Source: Primulina eburnea (Eukaryota; Streptophyta; Magnoliopsida; Lamiales; Gesneriaceae). From it: DNA of 64,000 nucleotides. The notes under the pieces were generated by a model. It was not told the DNA's origin and searched no databases. It worked only from the letters and a program-made list of their open reading frames with translations. The stretch spans positions 21,154,912 to 21,218,911 of the forward strand of contig NC_133104.1 in assembly GCF_022965805.1 (NCBI RefSeq). The letters run 5' to 3'. Positions 11,420 through 21,250 of the stretch are shown piece after piece. Numbering within the stretch: position 1 is the stretch's first letter; every line of letters starts with the position of its first letter. A program made the position numbers and the translations under genes.

Positions 11420-11449
11420 CCTCTTGATTTTCTAGTGCAAATCAAGAGG
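11420..11449 (+). promoter_or_regulatory. Conserved-loop hairpin of the Cop-C leader RNA
   Basis: Perfect 11-bp stem: CCTCTTGATTT (11420-11430), loop TCTAGTGC (11431-11438), AAATCAAGAGG (11439-11449). The other Cop-C LTRs in the window have the same or nearly the same loop at this position but different stems that still pair fully. It lies about 240 nt downstream of the TATA box, so it should be transcribed. The loop contains self-complementary CTAG, which could allow loop-loop contacts between two RNAs; that role is a guess. Confidence 0.8.
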
Positions 11450-11523
11450 GGTTTTACCTCGCTAGTGGTGGGCCTAATTTTGAAGGTGGAGGAGAGCTTG
11501 TAGATTGTCATCCATTTCAAGAG

Positions 11524-11575
11524 CTTAGTTGCTAGTCAACTAAGTTGGTGCCATCATCAACCTTGTGAGGTTGAT
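11524..11575 (+). promoter_or_regulatory. Two further covarying hairpins of the Cop-C leader
   Basis: First stem: CTTAGTTG (11524-11531), loop CTAGT, CAACTAAG (11537-11544). Second stem: ATCAACCT (11556-11563), loop TGTG, AGGTTGAT (11568-11575). Both stems recur at the same place in the other Cop-C LTRs with paired sequence changes. Confidence 0.75.
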
Positions 11576-11722
11576 AGGTAATGAAATTTCTAACACCCTA
11601 TGTATGTTTTGGTGTTATTTTGTAAATATTGCACAAAAGATGGGGTGGCCGAAAATTCTTGCATTTTAAATAAGTTTTTGACTTCCGTTGCGCTTCCGGC
11701 CACCGTAACCGGTCCGCTTTCA

Positions 11723-12491
11723 CTCATGGGGTGGGAACGGGCCATAAACCAAGCCCACTTTATAAATTGATAATTATTACAATCATTCAACACAAAATAT
11801 CCTAGAATACACCTAGCAAATTGGGCTTGGGCTTTTGATCATCCTTCATGCACAATATCACATATCATACACCATCAATTAATTATCACAATAATTAATT
11901 GATCCAATATTATATATCTTGATCGAATCACTAACCGCCACGATTATAAACTAAATTAACAAAGTATTCAAACACCTTTGTCTAGTTTCCAATTAATTTA
12001 TTTATAACCGAATTTCTTATAAATCACAATTTACTATAAATATTTAAAGTCCAACTTAAAATATTTATTTCATTAGAAAATGTTTGCAACTTTTGTAATT
12101 TTAAAATTAAGGGCCCAAAAACTCATTTTTTCACCAAAAACGTTTTGGCTCATTTAAAATTCACAAATATGTTAGCCATCCAATGGTCCAACAACTCAAG
12201 GCCCATGACACTTTGATATTTCAAAACACCTTTTGAAAACCCTAGTCGTCATCGCCGTCGCTGGATTCCGGCCACAAAAAACATTTTTTTTTATTAAAGT
12301 GTAGGGGCTGTTCGGGCAGCCCCTCGGGCAGCCCAAGCTTCCCGAAATGGGCAGCAACTTGCTGCCCAAAATCCGCCCCAATCCGGCCTGGAATTCGTTG
12401 CAAAATTTTGTTCTCATGCGGTTAGAAATCAATCTCAACATAATATCTTGTAGTTGCTACACAAAATCGTAACCATAGCTCGGATACCACT
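11723..12491 (-). other. Cop-C copy 1 leader, LTR-proximal part with stem-loops and primer-binding site
   Basis: Continuation of the leader after the solo LTR. A GC-rich cluster at 12304-12367 holds inverted repeats of GGGCAGC/GCTGCCC, including GGGCAGCAA and TTGCTGCCC around one base. The primer-binding site is at 12478-12489 and reads TGGTATCCGAGC on the minus strand, one base different from the canonical plant site. One further base separates it from the LTR. No gene is seen. Confidence 0.75.
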
Positions 12492-14635
12492 TGAAAAGGG
12501 GATCGGTTACGGTGACCGGAAGCGCAACGGAAATTTAAAATTTTGATTTTTCATACCAAATTTTCGGCCACCATGAATAAATTGTGTAGCAAATACAATA
12601 AACACCAAAATGTCATACATAGGGTGTTAAGAAAAAATATACCTATCAATCACAATGGATTGATGATGGCTCCAACTTAGTTGTCAAACAACCAAGCTCT
12701 TCAAAGGATGAAAATCTACAAGCTTCACCTTACTTCTTGAATCATTCCTTCAAATTAGATCCACCACCAACAAGCTAAATCCACTCTAATTTTGAACTAG
12801 AAAAATTAGAGCATTTTTCATATGAGAAGAGAGTGTATCTTCAACCATTGAAGAAAGAAAAATATGGAGAGGATAAATAGTATTTTCGGCCACTATTCAT
12901 GCTAGGAGAGAAAGAGAGACATTTTTTGATTGTGGGAAGAGTTAAAGTAAAAAAGTTGCATGCCAAGCCTTGGTTATACAAAAAGTTGTCTCCCAACCTT
13001 TCACCTCCTTTGTATGCCTTTCTATTTGGGTTTGTAACAATTACAAAGCCCATGGACTTTTATTTAAATGTCCCAAACAGATTTGAGACCATTTAACGAT
13101 TGCTTGATTTTACTCAAGCCCAGTAGTCTAATAATTAATTTTAATTGAGCTCTACAAGACCCAATATTGTTTAATTAATTCAATACTTGAATTAATTTAA
13201 TTATTTGGACTCTGCTAGGCCCACTAGTGTTTAATTAGTTCAACACTTGAATTAATTTAATTTAGTCCATAATAATGTTTATGAAAATCACAATTTTCAA
13301 ATACATTATTTGTTTGGCCAAATTTTAATTTAGGAACACTTCCATAAATTAAAATTTACATTTCTCTCATAGAAGTCATACTTCTATTTTTCCTTACACT
13401 TATAAACTCATTTATAAGTCGTTCAACACATTGAACTAGTTTCTCCTTTATAGAAGTCATACTTCTAATTTTCCTTACGCTTATAAACTCCTTTATAAGT
13501 CGTTCAACACATTGAACTATTTTTACTTCTCAACGGGATCTAGAATGTTATCACCGTGTGACCCTCAATGGTTCATTGATACAACTAGCCGTGGGTTCAC
13601 ATCTCCATGTGATTCGGACTAAACATGTCCTTATACGAGCATACCCCAATTGCCCCATTCTTATTTATCAACACCTTGATAACAAGAACGTCAAAACTCA
13701 AGTCTAATAGTACCCAACCAATCATGTTAAACGCCTAGCAGCATCGCTTACATGATTCCCTAGGTATCAAATGATAGTGCCTGCAAGAACCATTCTATTA
13801 TGGTTAGCGTACAGTTCGGTCCCTTCAACTCATATATCCCGATCGATTCGACAACCATTGGTTTACCGAGAGTTGTCAATGAATCGATACTATGTGTCAT
13901 GTCGTAGTTGAATCGATGGTGTAATCTATGAAACCCCTTTCATCATTACCACCATACTCTGATCAGAGATTTCAGCCTACATACACATGATAACACATAG
14001 GATATCCATACCCGAAGGTAAGCGGTGAATCCCCGACTACAATGCATCGACTCCTATATGTTTCGACAGAACACCCAACCTTGTCACCTGATGACCCCTT
14101 GAGAGTCGGTAAACAAGTCAAAGTGTAATGCTAGCACATAGAGTCTCAATGTTGTCCCGGGTCATAAGGACTAATGGTGTACAACCATAAACCAGGACGT
14201 TTCCACTCGATAAGTGAGAACCCCTTGGAAAGTCCTTTTATGGAGGGTTGTTCAGTGCACTCTACCAGGAGCACCTATCTGCATGCTCGGACATCACAAT
14301 GTCCCCTACCAATGAAACATGGTACCGACATCGCAAATACTAGTCTCGAGCTCTAGCGGCCTATATCCTTCTTAGTGGCGGCTGAATCGACTAGGAACTG
14401 TTTAGAATATACAGTATTCCAAATATGAGTTTAATGATACTCATCATATGAGCATCTCATATTCTTTATACTATTTGTATATTCAAGGGTTTTATCTATG
14501 CAACTAGCATGGGTATACAGATAAAGATTTGCCAAAACAATAAATAAAATATTATTAAAATAAAGACTGCTTATACATAGAGTTTCATTGTGAACACTCG
14601 GCCAACACTTGGCTCGACGGGCACCTACGCTAACA
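12492..14635 (-). repeat. 5' LTR of Cop-C copy 1
   Basis: 2,144 bp, the partner of 3229-5375. The conserved-loop hairpin is at 12784-12811 with the same stem (CTCTAATTTT/AAAATTAGAG) and loop TCTAGTTC in LTR orientation. It would drive transcription of the gag at 7791-8657. Confidence 0.9.
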
Positions 14636-14981
14636 CTTCTCACAGAGGGTTGGGATGTGTGCTGATGCAGCCAGGGCATGTTATTGGTTATGCCTCAAGA
14701 CAGTTTAAACCACATGAGATCCGTTATCCAATTCATGACCTTGAATTGGCAGCCATTGTCTTTGCATTAAAGATATGGCGACACTATCTTTTACGGTGAG
14801 AAGTTTGAGATATATTCTGATCATAAGAGTTTGAAATATCTGTTTTCACAGTCTGAATTGAATATGAGACAGCGAAGATGGCTTGATTTGCTTAAAGACT
14901 TTGATTGTGAAATCAATTACTATCCAGGAAAGTCTAATGCAGCAGCTGATGCACTAAGTCGAAAGGTATGTTCCTTATCCT
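14636..14981 (+). pseudogene. RNase H piece of the scaffold Gyp-X element
   Basis: Continues the frame broken at 3228: [26 protein letters not shown] and [20 protein letters not shown] one-base change of frame near 14795 puts the tail in another frame, which reads [30 protein letters not shown] and ends with [11 protein letters not shown]. The Gyp-Y complex is inserted after 14981; the next residues, LSTIGVLNFIEDCC, are at 50122-50165. Confidence 0.88.
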
Positions 14982-15176
14982 TGTAATAGCCGAGCCCGGT
15001 GTACGGTACGGTTTAAGCTTTGCTTGTTATTTGGGTTATGTGATTAGATGTTTAGAGTTGTGTTTTGGACCATAGTATTATTGGTTATTATTGTCTCGAG
15101 GTATTAGTTGTTGTTGGTTGTTCGTTTCAGAGTTTCGGATCGATTTTAGTTGGTTGAGTTTTGATCTTGGCCGTGA

Positions 15177-15408
15177 CCAGAGTGCACCCGCGCTCTTAGA
15201 GGAGTGCCACCGCGGTGTACTATTCATGATTTTGGAGTTGGGAAGCCGTGGCAGGACCGCACCTGCGGTAGTGCAAGGACCGCACCCGCGGTGATGACCG
15301 CACCAGCGGTGTCTGCAGCGCCGCACCCGCGGTCCGAGTGTTCCAGAATTTTGTGTTGTGCCGTGAGCTAGGCGCACCCGTGGTGCTTGTGGCAGCGCAC
15401 CCGCGGTC
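15177..15408 (+). repeat. ACCGC-ACCC-GCGGT palindrome array, Gyp-Y 5' LTR
   Basis: Eight units related to GACCGCACCCGCGGT, some with one or two changes, at irregular spacing. The same motif fills reverse Gyp-X LTRs (2241-2534, 55975-56214). Equivalent Gyp-Y arrays are at 30740-30972, 36709-36922, 37651-37810 and 45318-45441. Open frames crossing these arrays are repeat artefacts. Confidence 0.85.
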
Positions 15409-15603
15409 TAGGTATGGGCGAGATTTTAAGTTACTTTTTGGGAGTGGTTTGCCATAATTTCCCTTTTCCTTTCTTCTCATTTCCGATTTTCTCTCTTCTA
15501 GCAAGGGTTTTCATCCATTTGTTTCACTTTCTATCTTTGATTCAAGCGTTTAGTTTGCGTTTCGACTTGAGATCGTGGTTCTCCTTGGTGCTAGGAAGCT
15601 AAG

Positions 15604-15744
15604 GTAAGCTTTTGGTGCGATTCTTTTAAGGTTTTGAGTTAAGAGTTGACTTGGGTTTGTTATTCTTGTGGATTTATGGATTATTTAGCTTGGATCCTTG
15701 GATATAGAGTTGATGTTGGTGTTATTTATGGATTATTGTTGTAG
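15604..15744 (+). other. Candidate 141-nt intron in the Gyp-Y LTR leader
   Basis: A donor AAG/GTAAGC and an acceptor TTGTTGTAG/G bound 141 nt of T-rich sequence. The same ends recur in the other Gyp-Y LTRs: 31167-31307 (also 141 nt), and donors in the LTRs starting at 36484, 37640 and 44803. It lies downstream of the probable transcription start. Splicing is inferred from the splice-site pattern only. Confidence 0.45.
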
Positions 15745-16577
15745 GTGGTGTTCAAGAGCTTTGATTGAGGTGTTCTATTGGTTTGTAAGTGGAATTTCAT
15801 CCCTTGTGCTCACATGTATATATATGTATTGTGTTTCAAAGGTTTTATTGTGATATTCCCTTCCATTTGATCCATAGTATGTATTGATTCAATTGTTATA
15901 TATATTGGTGGCATTTGATGTCTCAATTGTTCAAAGGGAATACAAAGAGCATAGTTTCTAAAGTGTTGTTTAAATGCCAAAGAGAAAGAGTTTAAATGTT
16001 TTATTGGATTGATAGATACATAGTCAGAGATTGCATGCAATTAGTTGATCAACGACCATAGGCTTATATCCCTCAGAGTTATCGGTTTATATCGATTTGG
16101 GATACGAGCACCCCAGAGCAGAGATATTATTGATATCAATCCAACCAGAGTAAAGAGAAATACCATCTCATTTATATGCTATTGCTATGATATTCATGTT
16201 CAGAGTTTATGATTCAAAGTGGATGGTATTTATGATTTCAAAGCTATGTTTTACAGAGTTTATTGTCATTGCTATGTAAGAGTTCCACTTGCTGAGATTT
16301 ATTCTCATTTCAGTTATTTCATGTGATGCAGATCAGAGTGGCGGCCCGGGACGTTGACTGTGGACAGGGGGTCATATGCATACACCGTTGGAAGGAAGAC
16401 TTTGGCATGATCATAGGAATGATGTTTTGTATTTTGTTATGTCATTCAAATGATCATGTATTGTTATTTTGTAAAGATGTTTAAAGAAATGTATTTTGAA
16501 ACTCCTTCCGTATTTTAAAGTAAATTTTAATTTCCGCTGTGTATTTTATTTAAAGAGGTCAGAGGTGTCACATTTAG

Positions 16578-16589
16578 TGGTATCAGAGC
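16578..16589 (+). other. Primer-binding site of Gyp-Y
   Basis: TGGTATCAGAGC, complementary to the 3' end of plant initiator tRNA-Met, 5 nt after the LTR end. Bases 16590-16709 are the short leader before gag; nothing else is seen there. Confidence 0.9.
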
Positions 16590-16709
16590 GGTGTTCTTCG
16601 GACCAATGCATATGACTTCGTCTACATTCAACTGTCCGGGTATGTTTTCTTGTATCTATCCATTGTTATATATTGATATGTCTTTTGTGAGCCCATTGTA
16701 GAGTAGAGG

Positions 16710-17144
16710 ATGCCACCTAAGAGGAAAGTAGTAGAGGGTGAGGATAGTTCTTCCTCGAGAGTTGTCGATGAGTTCGGCAAGTTATTGAAAGAGCAGGCCA
16801 AGGTCCATAGTGAGCAGATCCAGCAGTTGCTCCGATTGCAAGGACCAGGTCAGGGCAGAGGTCAAGCAAGAGGGCAAGTTGCTCAGGCTGTTTGAACTGA
16901 TGCCATATTTTCTGCTTTAAGAGGATGGATCCGCCGGAATTTTCAGGGAGCACCGATCCTTTAGTTGCAGTCGAGTGAGTAAAGGCTTTAGAGGCGATCT
17001 TCGATCATCTCCACTACGAGGACAGAGACCGTATCAGCTGTGCTGTATTCATGTTGGTTAAAGCTGCTCGCATATGGTGGAATGCGACCAAGGTTTGAGT
17101 TGATGTCTCGACATTGAAGTGGTCAGAGTTTACAGAGTTGTTCT
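16710..17144 (+). pseudogene. gag: Gyp-Y gag, N-terminal part, broken
   Basis: Starts MPPKRKVVEGEDSSSS and reads 61 codons to a TGA at 16893-16895. Beyond it, in shifting frames, the usual gag sequence is recognisable: FSALRGWIRRNF, then VKALEAIFDHLHYEDRDRISCAVFMLVKAARIWW, interrupted by TGA codons near 16977 and 17098. A one-base frame change near 17180 joins it to the open frame that starts at 17145. The capsid part is therefore not translatable as one protein. Full Gypsy gag would include the zinc knuckle now found in the downstream frame. Confidence 0.8.
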
Positions 17145-20100
17145 ATGACAAGTATTTCCCCGACACACTTCGAGCGAGGAAGGTTTCAGGAGTTCTTGGA
17201 GCTTCGACAGGGGAGCTTGAATGTGGATGAGTATATTCTGATGTTTGAAGAGGGTTGCTTGTTTGCTCCGTACATTGCTTCCAACGACAAAGACAAAGGT
17301 GCTCATTTCATTCGAGGCCTTAGAGCTGAGATTCGTCGAGATATCAATATATCCAAGGCTGTGACTTTCAAGGAGATCGCGTCCAAGGCTTTGTTGGCCG
17401 AGAAGGACATTGCTAGGGAGAGGCAGGCGAGGCATCAGGCCATTGCTCAGAGGGGACAGAGTTCGAGTCAGCGTGGCAGAGATCGATTCAAGGGGAAAGG
17501 TAAGATGGACTCGAATCCTAGACCACCGATAGTTCCAGTTGCTCCATCTGATCCCGAGAAGCCTTTATGTCCCAAGTGTGGGAGACATCATAGGGGAGAG
17601 TGCAGATTTGGCACTCATTCTTGCTATCGTTGTGGCACGGCAGGCCACATTGCCCGAGATTGTCCAAGAGGAGCTAGCCAAGAGAAGGTTCAGGGTCGCA
17701 TCTTTGCGATGACCAAGGAAGGTATTAATCATGATTCTTCTGTGATCTCTAGCACTATTTTAATTTCAGGCAGAGTAGCTACGACTTTGATTGATACTGG
17801 TGCTACTCATTCTTTTATGTCTGAATTGTTTTTGAGATCTTTGGGTATAGTTCCTTCTATTCTTCCCCTCCAGTTGAATGTCTTATTGCCTTCGGGGAAC
17901 GTGTTGTGCCCGACGTTTATTGTGTATGCATGCCCTGTTCGTATTGATGATAGAGAGGTCTTTGCTGATTTGATTGTGATCCCGGTGGTTGCTTTTGATG
18001 TTATTCTTGGCATGGATTGGCTATCGACTTATCGTGCAGTGATCGATTGCGTTGATAAGACGGTGACTTTTGCAGATGATAGCAATAAGGGAGGTTCGCT
18101 CGCCAGTGCAGGTACTTCGCTGGGCCTTCCTTTTATTTCATGTCTTGAGGCTGAGAGATTGCTGTGTAGAGGTTGCGATGGGTTTCTTGCTTCTATTGTG
18201 GATGTGGATGGTGTGGTTAAGTTGAATATTGATGATATTGATGTTGTGAGGGAGTTTGCCGATGTGTTTGAGGATGATGTTCCGGGTTTGCCGCCGTACA
18301 GAGATGTTGAGTTCGTTATTGATTTAGCTCCAGGTACGGTTCCTATTTCTAAGGCTCCGTACCGAATGGCCCCTACCGAGATGAAGGAGTTGAAGACACA
18401 GTTGCAGGATCTTTTGGATAAAGGTTTTATTCGTCCGAGTTCTTCGCCTTGGGGAGCTCCGGTTCTATTTGTCAAGAAGAAAGATGGGTCTTTGCGGCTG
18501 TGTATTGACTATAGGGAGCTCAACAAAGTGACTATCCAGAACAAGTATCCGTTGCCACGGATTGACGATCTATTTGATCAACTTCAGGGTGCCACTGTAT
18601 TTTCGAAGATTGATCTTCGGTCTGGGTACTATCAGTTGAAGGTTAGGGAGTCCGATATCCCTAAGACGGCATTCAGGACCAGGTATGGTCACTATGAGTT
18701 TCTTGTGATGTCTTTTGGTCTGACCAATGCCCCTTCAGTTTTCATGGACCTGATGAACCGTGTGTTCAAGCCGTTCTTGGATAGCTTCGTCATTGTTTTC
18801 ATCGACGACATCTTGATCTATTCCAAGACCAGAGAGCTTCATGCAGAGCATCTCAGAGTTGTTCTCCGTTTGTTGAGGGAGAAGAGGTTGTTTGCCAAGT
18901 TGAAGAAGTGTGAGTTTTGGCTGGATCAGATTTCTTTCTTAGGCCATGTTGTTTCGAAAAATGTCATTGCCGTTGATCCATTGAAGATTGAGGCAATTCA
19001 GAAGTGGCCTATTCCTACCACTGTCTCAGAGGTACGCAGTTTCCTTGGTTTGGCGGGTTATTATCGTCGTTTCATTTCAGATTTTTCCAAGATTGCCCTG
19101 CCATTGTCCAAATTGACGAGGAAGACTGTGAAGTTCGAGTGGTCCATTGATTGCCAGAGTGGATTTCAGGAGTTGAAGGATAGATTGACGACAGCTCCTG
19201 TTCTATCATTGCCCAGTGGTTCTGAGGATTTTGTTGTCTATACCGATGCGTCGAAGAAAGAACTTGGTGCAGTGCTGATGCAGCGAGGTAAGGTCATTGC
19301 TTATGCTTCTCGCCAGTTGAAGGATTACGAGAGGAATTATCCGACGCATGATTTAGAGCTGGCAGCTGTGGTTTTCGCCCTGAAAATCTGGAGACATTAT
19401 TTGTATGGCGAAAAATGTGAGATTTTCACGGACCACAAGAGTTTGAAGTATCTGTTTTCTCAGAGAGAGCTCAACATGCGGCAGAGGAGGTGGTTAGAAC
19501 TTGTCAAAGATTATGATGTGACTATCAGTTATCACCCAGGGAAGGCGAACGTTGTGGCTGATGCGTTGAGTCGTAAGTCGAGCTCTTCCTTGAATTCTTT
19601 GATTCAAAGGCCATTGTTGATGGATTTGCAGAGAGAGGAGATTTCTTTGGTAGTTCCGGGGACCATTGCTCGCCTTTCAGCGTTGGTTATTCGGGCTACA
19701 TTGACGGACAGGATCCGTAGAGAGCAGACTGTTGATGTTCAGTTGACAGAGATGAGAGCTAGAGCAGAGGAGAGAGGTAACTCAGAGTTTGGGCTGAATG
19801 GAGAGGGTTTGGTGACTTTCAGAGGCCGTATCTGTGTTCCTATTGGCGATGATATTCGACGAGACATTCTGACAGAGGCTCATACTGCGCCATATTCAAT
19901 TCATCCAGGCAGTACCAAGATGTATCAGGATCTTCGTCGACTTTACTGGTGGCCAGGTATGAAGAAAGATATTGCCATGTTCATTTCTCAGTGCCTTACT
20001 TGTCAGCATGTGAAGATCGAGCATCAGAGACCTGCTGGGACATTGCTATCATTGCCTATTCCTCAGTGGAAGTGGGAGCATATTACTATGGATTTCGTGA

Positions 20101-20837
20101 CTGGTCTTCCCAGAGTGCTGAGAGGTTTCAATTCCATTTGGGTTATCGTTGATCGATTGACCAAGTCAGCGCACTTTCTTCCAGTCAAGACGACGTCTTC
20201 CATGAACCAGTATGCTCAGGACTATATTGCAGAGATTGTTAGACTTCATGATGTTCCTGTGTCGATCGTGTCTGATCGTGACCCCAGGTTTACTTCAGAG
20301 TTTTGGAAGAGTTTGCACAGAGCTATGGGTTCGCGGTTAGCGTTTAGTACAGCTTATCACCCTCAGAGCGACGGTCAGTCAGAGAGAGTCATTCAGATTC
20401 TTGAGGATATGCTCAGAGCTTGTACTATCGATTATCCAGGTAGCTGGGATTCTAAGTTGCCTTTGGTTGAGTTCACGTATAATAACAGTTACCAGGTGAC
20501 GATTGGCATGGCACCGTATGAGGCACTTTATGGCAGGAAGTGCAGATCTCCCTTGTATTGGGATGAGATTGGCGAGAGGAAGATGTTAGGACCAGAGTTG
20601 GTCCAGCAGACTGCTGATGTTGTTGCTGTGATCCGAGAGAGGATGAAGACAGCGCAGTCGAGACAGAAGAGCTATGCAGATGTTCGTCGTAGGCCATTGC
20701 AGTTCGAGGTTGGCGATCATGTGTTTCTGAAGATAGCACCTCTCAAGGGTGTGATGAGGTTTGGCAAGAAGGGTAAGCTGAGTCCGAGGTTTATTGGTAC
20801 ATTTGAGATTTTGGACAGAGTTGGTGATCGAGACTAA
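17145..20837 (+). CDS. pol: Gyp-Y gag C-terminus and pol polyprotein, long open frame
   Basis: A 1,230-codon frame, the longest in the window. In order it has: end of gag capsid ([18 protein letters not shown]); CCHC knuckle [14 protein letters not shown] (residues 160-173); aspartic protease DTGATHS (about 217); RT with [10 protein letters not shown], the [11 protein letters not shown] stretch and FIDDILIYS (catalytic Asp 554, 555); RNase H (YTDAS, Asp 701; DHKSLKYLF); integrase zinc domain from His 913, and the catalytic triad Asp 983, Asp 1044, Glu 1080 with 35-residue spacing. This order, RT before integrase, defines Ty3/Gypsy. The annotated Met is not the natural start, which lies in the broken gag. 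The frame ends at a TAA where related copies have Ala-Tyr ([11 protein letters not shown]), so the last part is lost. Base changes elsewhere have spared all catalytic residues. Confidence 0.92.
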   Translation: MTSISPTHFERGRFQEFLELRQGSLNVDEYILMFEEGCLFAPYIASNDKDKGAHFIRGLRAEIRRDINISKAVTFKEIASKALLAEKDIARERQARHQAIAQRGQSSSQRGRDRFKGKGKMDSNPRPPIVPVAPSDPEKPLCPKCGRHHRGECRFGTHSCYRCGTAGHIARDCPRGASQEKVQGRIFAMTKEGINHDSSVISSTILISGRVATTLIDTGATHSFMSELFLRSLGIVPSILPLQLNVLLPSGNVLCPTFIVYACPVRIDDREVFADLIVIPVVAFDVILGMDWLSTYRAVIDCVDKTVTFADDSNKGGSLASAGTSLGLPFISCLEAERLLCRGCDGFLASIVDVDGVVKLNIDDIDVVREFADVFEDDVPGLPPYRDVEFVIDLAPGTVPISKAPYRMAPTEMKELKTQLQDLLDKGFIRPSSSPWGAPVLFVKKKDGSLRLCIDYRELNKVTIQNKYPLPRIDDLFDQLQGATVFSKIDLRSGYYQLKVRESDIPKTAFRTRYGHYEFLVMSFGLTNAPSVFMDLMNRVFKPFLDSFVIVFIDDILIYSKTRELHAEHLRVVLRLLREKRLFAKLKKCEFWLDQISFLGHVVSKNVIAVDPLKIEAIQKWPIPTTVSEVRSFLGLAGYYRRFISDFSKIALPLSKLTRKTVKFEWSIDCQSGFQELKDRLTTAPVLSLPSGSEDFVVYTDASKKELGAVLMQRGKVIAYASRQLKDYERNYPTHDLELAAVVFALKIWRHYLYGEKCEIFTDHKSLKYLFSQRELNMRQRRWLELVKDYDVTISYHPGKANVVADALSRKSSSSLNSLIQRPLLMDLQREEISLVVPGTIARLSALVIRATLTDRIRREQTVDVQLTEMRARAEERGNSEFGLNGEGLVTFRGRICVPIGDDIRRDILTEAHTAPYSIHPGSTKMYQDLRRLYWWPGMKKDIAMFISQCLTCQHVKIEHQRPAGTLLSLPIPQWKWEHITMDFVTGLPRVLRGFNSIWVIVDRLTKSAHFLPVKTTSSMNQYAQDYIAEIVRLHDVPVSIVSDRDPRFTSEFWKSLHRAMGSRLAFSTAYHPQSDGQSERVIQILEDMLRACTIDYPGSWDSKLPLVEFTYNNSYQVTIGMAPYEALYGRKCRSPLYWDEIGERKMLGPELVQQTADVVAVIRERMKTAQSRQKSYADVRRRPLQFEVGDHVFLKIAPLKGVMRFGKKGKLSPRFIGTFEILDRVGDRD

Positions 20838-20929
20838 AGGTTAGCCTTACCGCCAAATCTTGACAGAGTTCACAATGTGTTTCATGTTTCGATGCTCAGG
20901 AAGTATATTGCGAATCCTTCCCATGTTCT
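20838..20929 (+). pseudogene. Gyp-Y integrase C-terminal piece before the Cop-C insertion
   Basis: After the TAA the same frame reads [31 protein letters not shown], the usual C-terminal integrase tail. The frame is then cut by Cop-C copy 2; it resumes at 30298, as shown by the uninterrupted relative at 36150-36330. Confidence 0.9.
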
Positions 20930-21083
20930 TGAAAGGGGATCGGTTACGGTGACCGGAAGCGCAACGGAAGTTCAAAAATCTAAAATTTTTAGCTAAAATT
21001 TTCGGCCACCATGACTAAGTGTAGCAAATACAATAAAAACACATTCATAATGTCATACATAGGGTGTAAGAAAATCGTTACCT

Positions 21084-21134
21084 ATCAACCTCTTGAGGTT
21101 GATTATGGCACCAACCAAGTTGTAAACAACTTGG
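21084..21134 (-). promoter_or_regulatory. Two covarying leader hairpins, Cop-C copy 2
   Basis: Stem one: ATCAACCTC (21084-21092), TT, GAGGTTGAT (21095-21103). Stem two: CCAAGTTGT (21115-21123), AA, ACAACTTGG (21126-21134). In copy 3 stem two is CTTTGTTGT with ACAACAAAG (38696-38716), and in copy 1 CTTAGTTGT with ACAACCAAG or ACAACTAA. Pairing is kept while both arms change. Confidence 0.8.
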
Positions 21135-21226
21135 CTCTTGAATGGAAGATAAATCTACAAGCTCTCCTCCTTTCTTCTTGAATCTTTCCTTCAAATTAAG
21201 CCCACCACCAACTAGGTAGATCCCCC

Positions 21227-21250
21227 CATATTTTGCACTAGAAAAATATG
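21227..21250 (-). promoter_or_regulatory. Conserved-loop hairpin, Cop-C copy 2
   Basis: CATATTTT (21227-21234), 8-nt loop GCACTAGA (TCTAGTGC on the LTR strand), AAAATATG (21243-21250). Equivalent hairpins: 28448-28471 in the 5' LTR, 32624-32653 in the solo LTR, 38804-38833 and 47805-47834 in copy 3. Confidence 0.8.

Larger units (their letters stand above)
9647..11722 (+). mobile_element. Cop-C solo LTR, forward, nested in copy 1
   Basis: A single 2,076-bp Cop-C LTR from TGTTAGAGTAGG to CCGGTCCGCTTTCA, flanked by the exact duplication CTCAT (9642-9646 and 11723-11727). No internal region is present, so it is the product of recombination between two LTRs. It is in the opposite direction to the host copy. 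It belongs to the same variant group as the LTR at 62158. It displays the LTR in its natural reading direction: TATA box at 11173-11186, then the hairpins of the RNA leader at 11420-11575. Confidence 0.93.
3229..14635 (-). mobile_element. Cop-C copy 1: Copia element with integrase-core deletion
   Basis: A complete minus-strand insertion with LTRs at 3229-5375 and 12492-14635, flanked by the exact 5-bp duplication CTTCT (3224-3228 and 14636-14640). Removing it and one duplication restores the Asp-Ala-Ser-His-Arg-Gly reading of the host RNase H. It contains gag (7791-8657), a broken pol, a long leader and a nested Cop-C solo LTR (9647-11722). Its two LTRs differ at more positions than those of copy 2, so it looks older. 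A possible polypurine tract, AAGTGGGAGAT on the minus strand, lies next to the 3' LTR at 5376-5386. Confidence 0.93.
14982..16572 (+). repeat. 5' LTR of Gyp-Y
   Basis: 1,591 bp from TGTAATAGCCGAGCCCGG to GAGGTGTCACA. In order it holds the ACCGC-ACCC-GCGGT array (15177-15408), a weak TATA-like stretch (near 15422), a candidate leader intron (15604-15744), and a downstream half shared with the other Gyp-Y LTRs. A primer-binding site follows at 16578. Confidence 0.92.
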
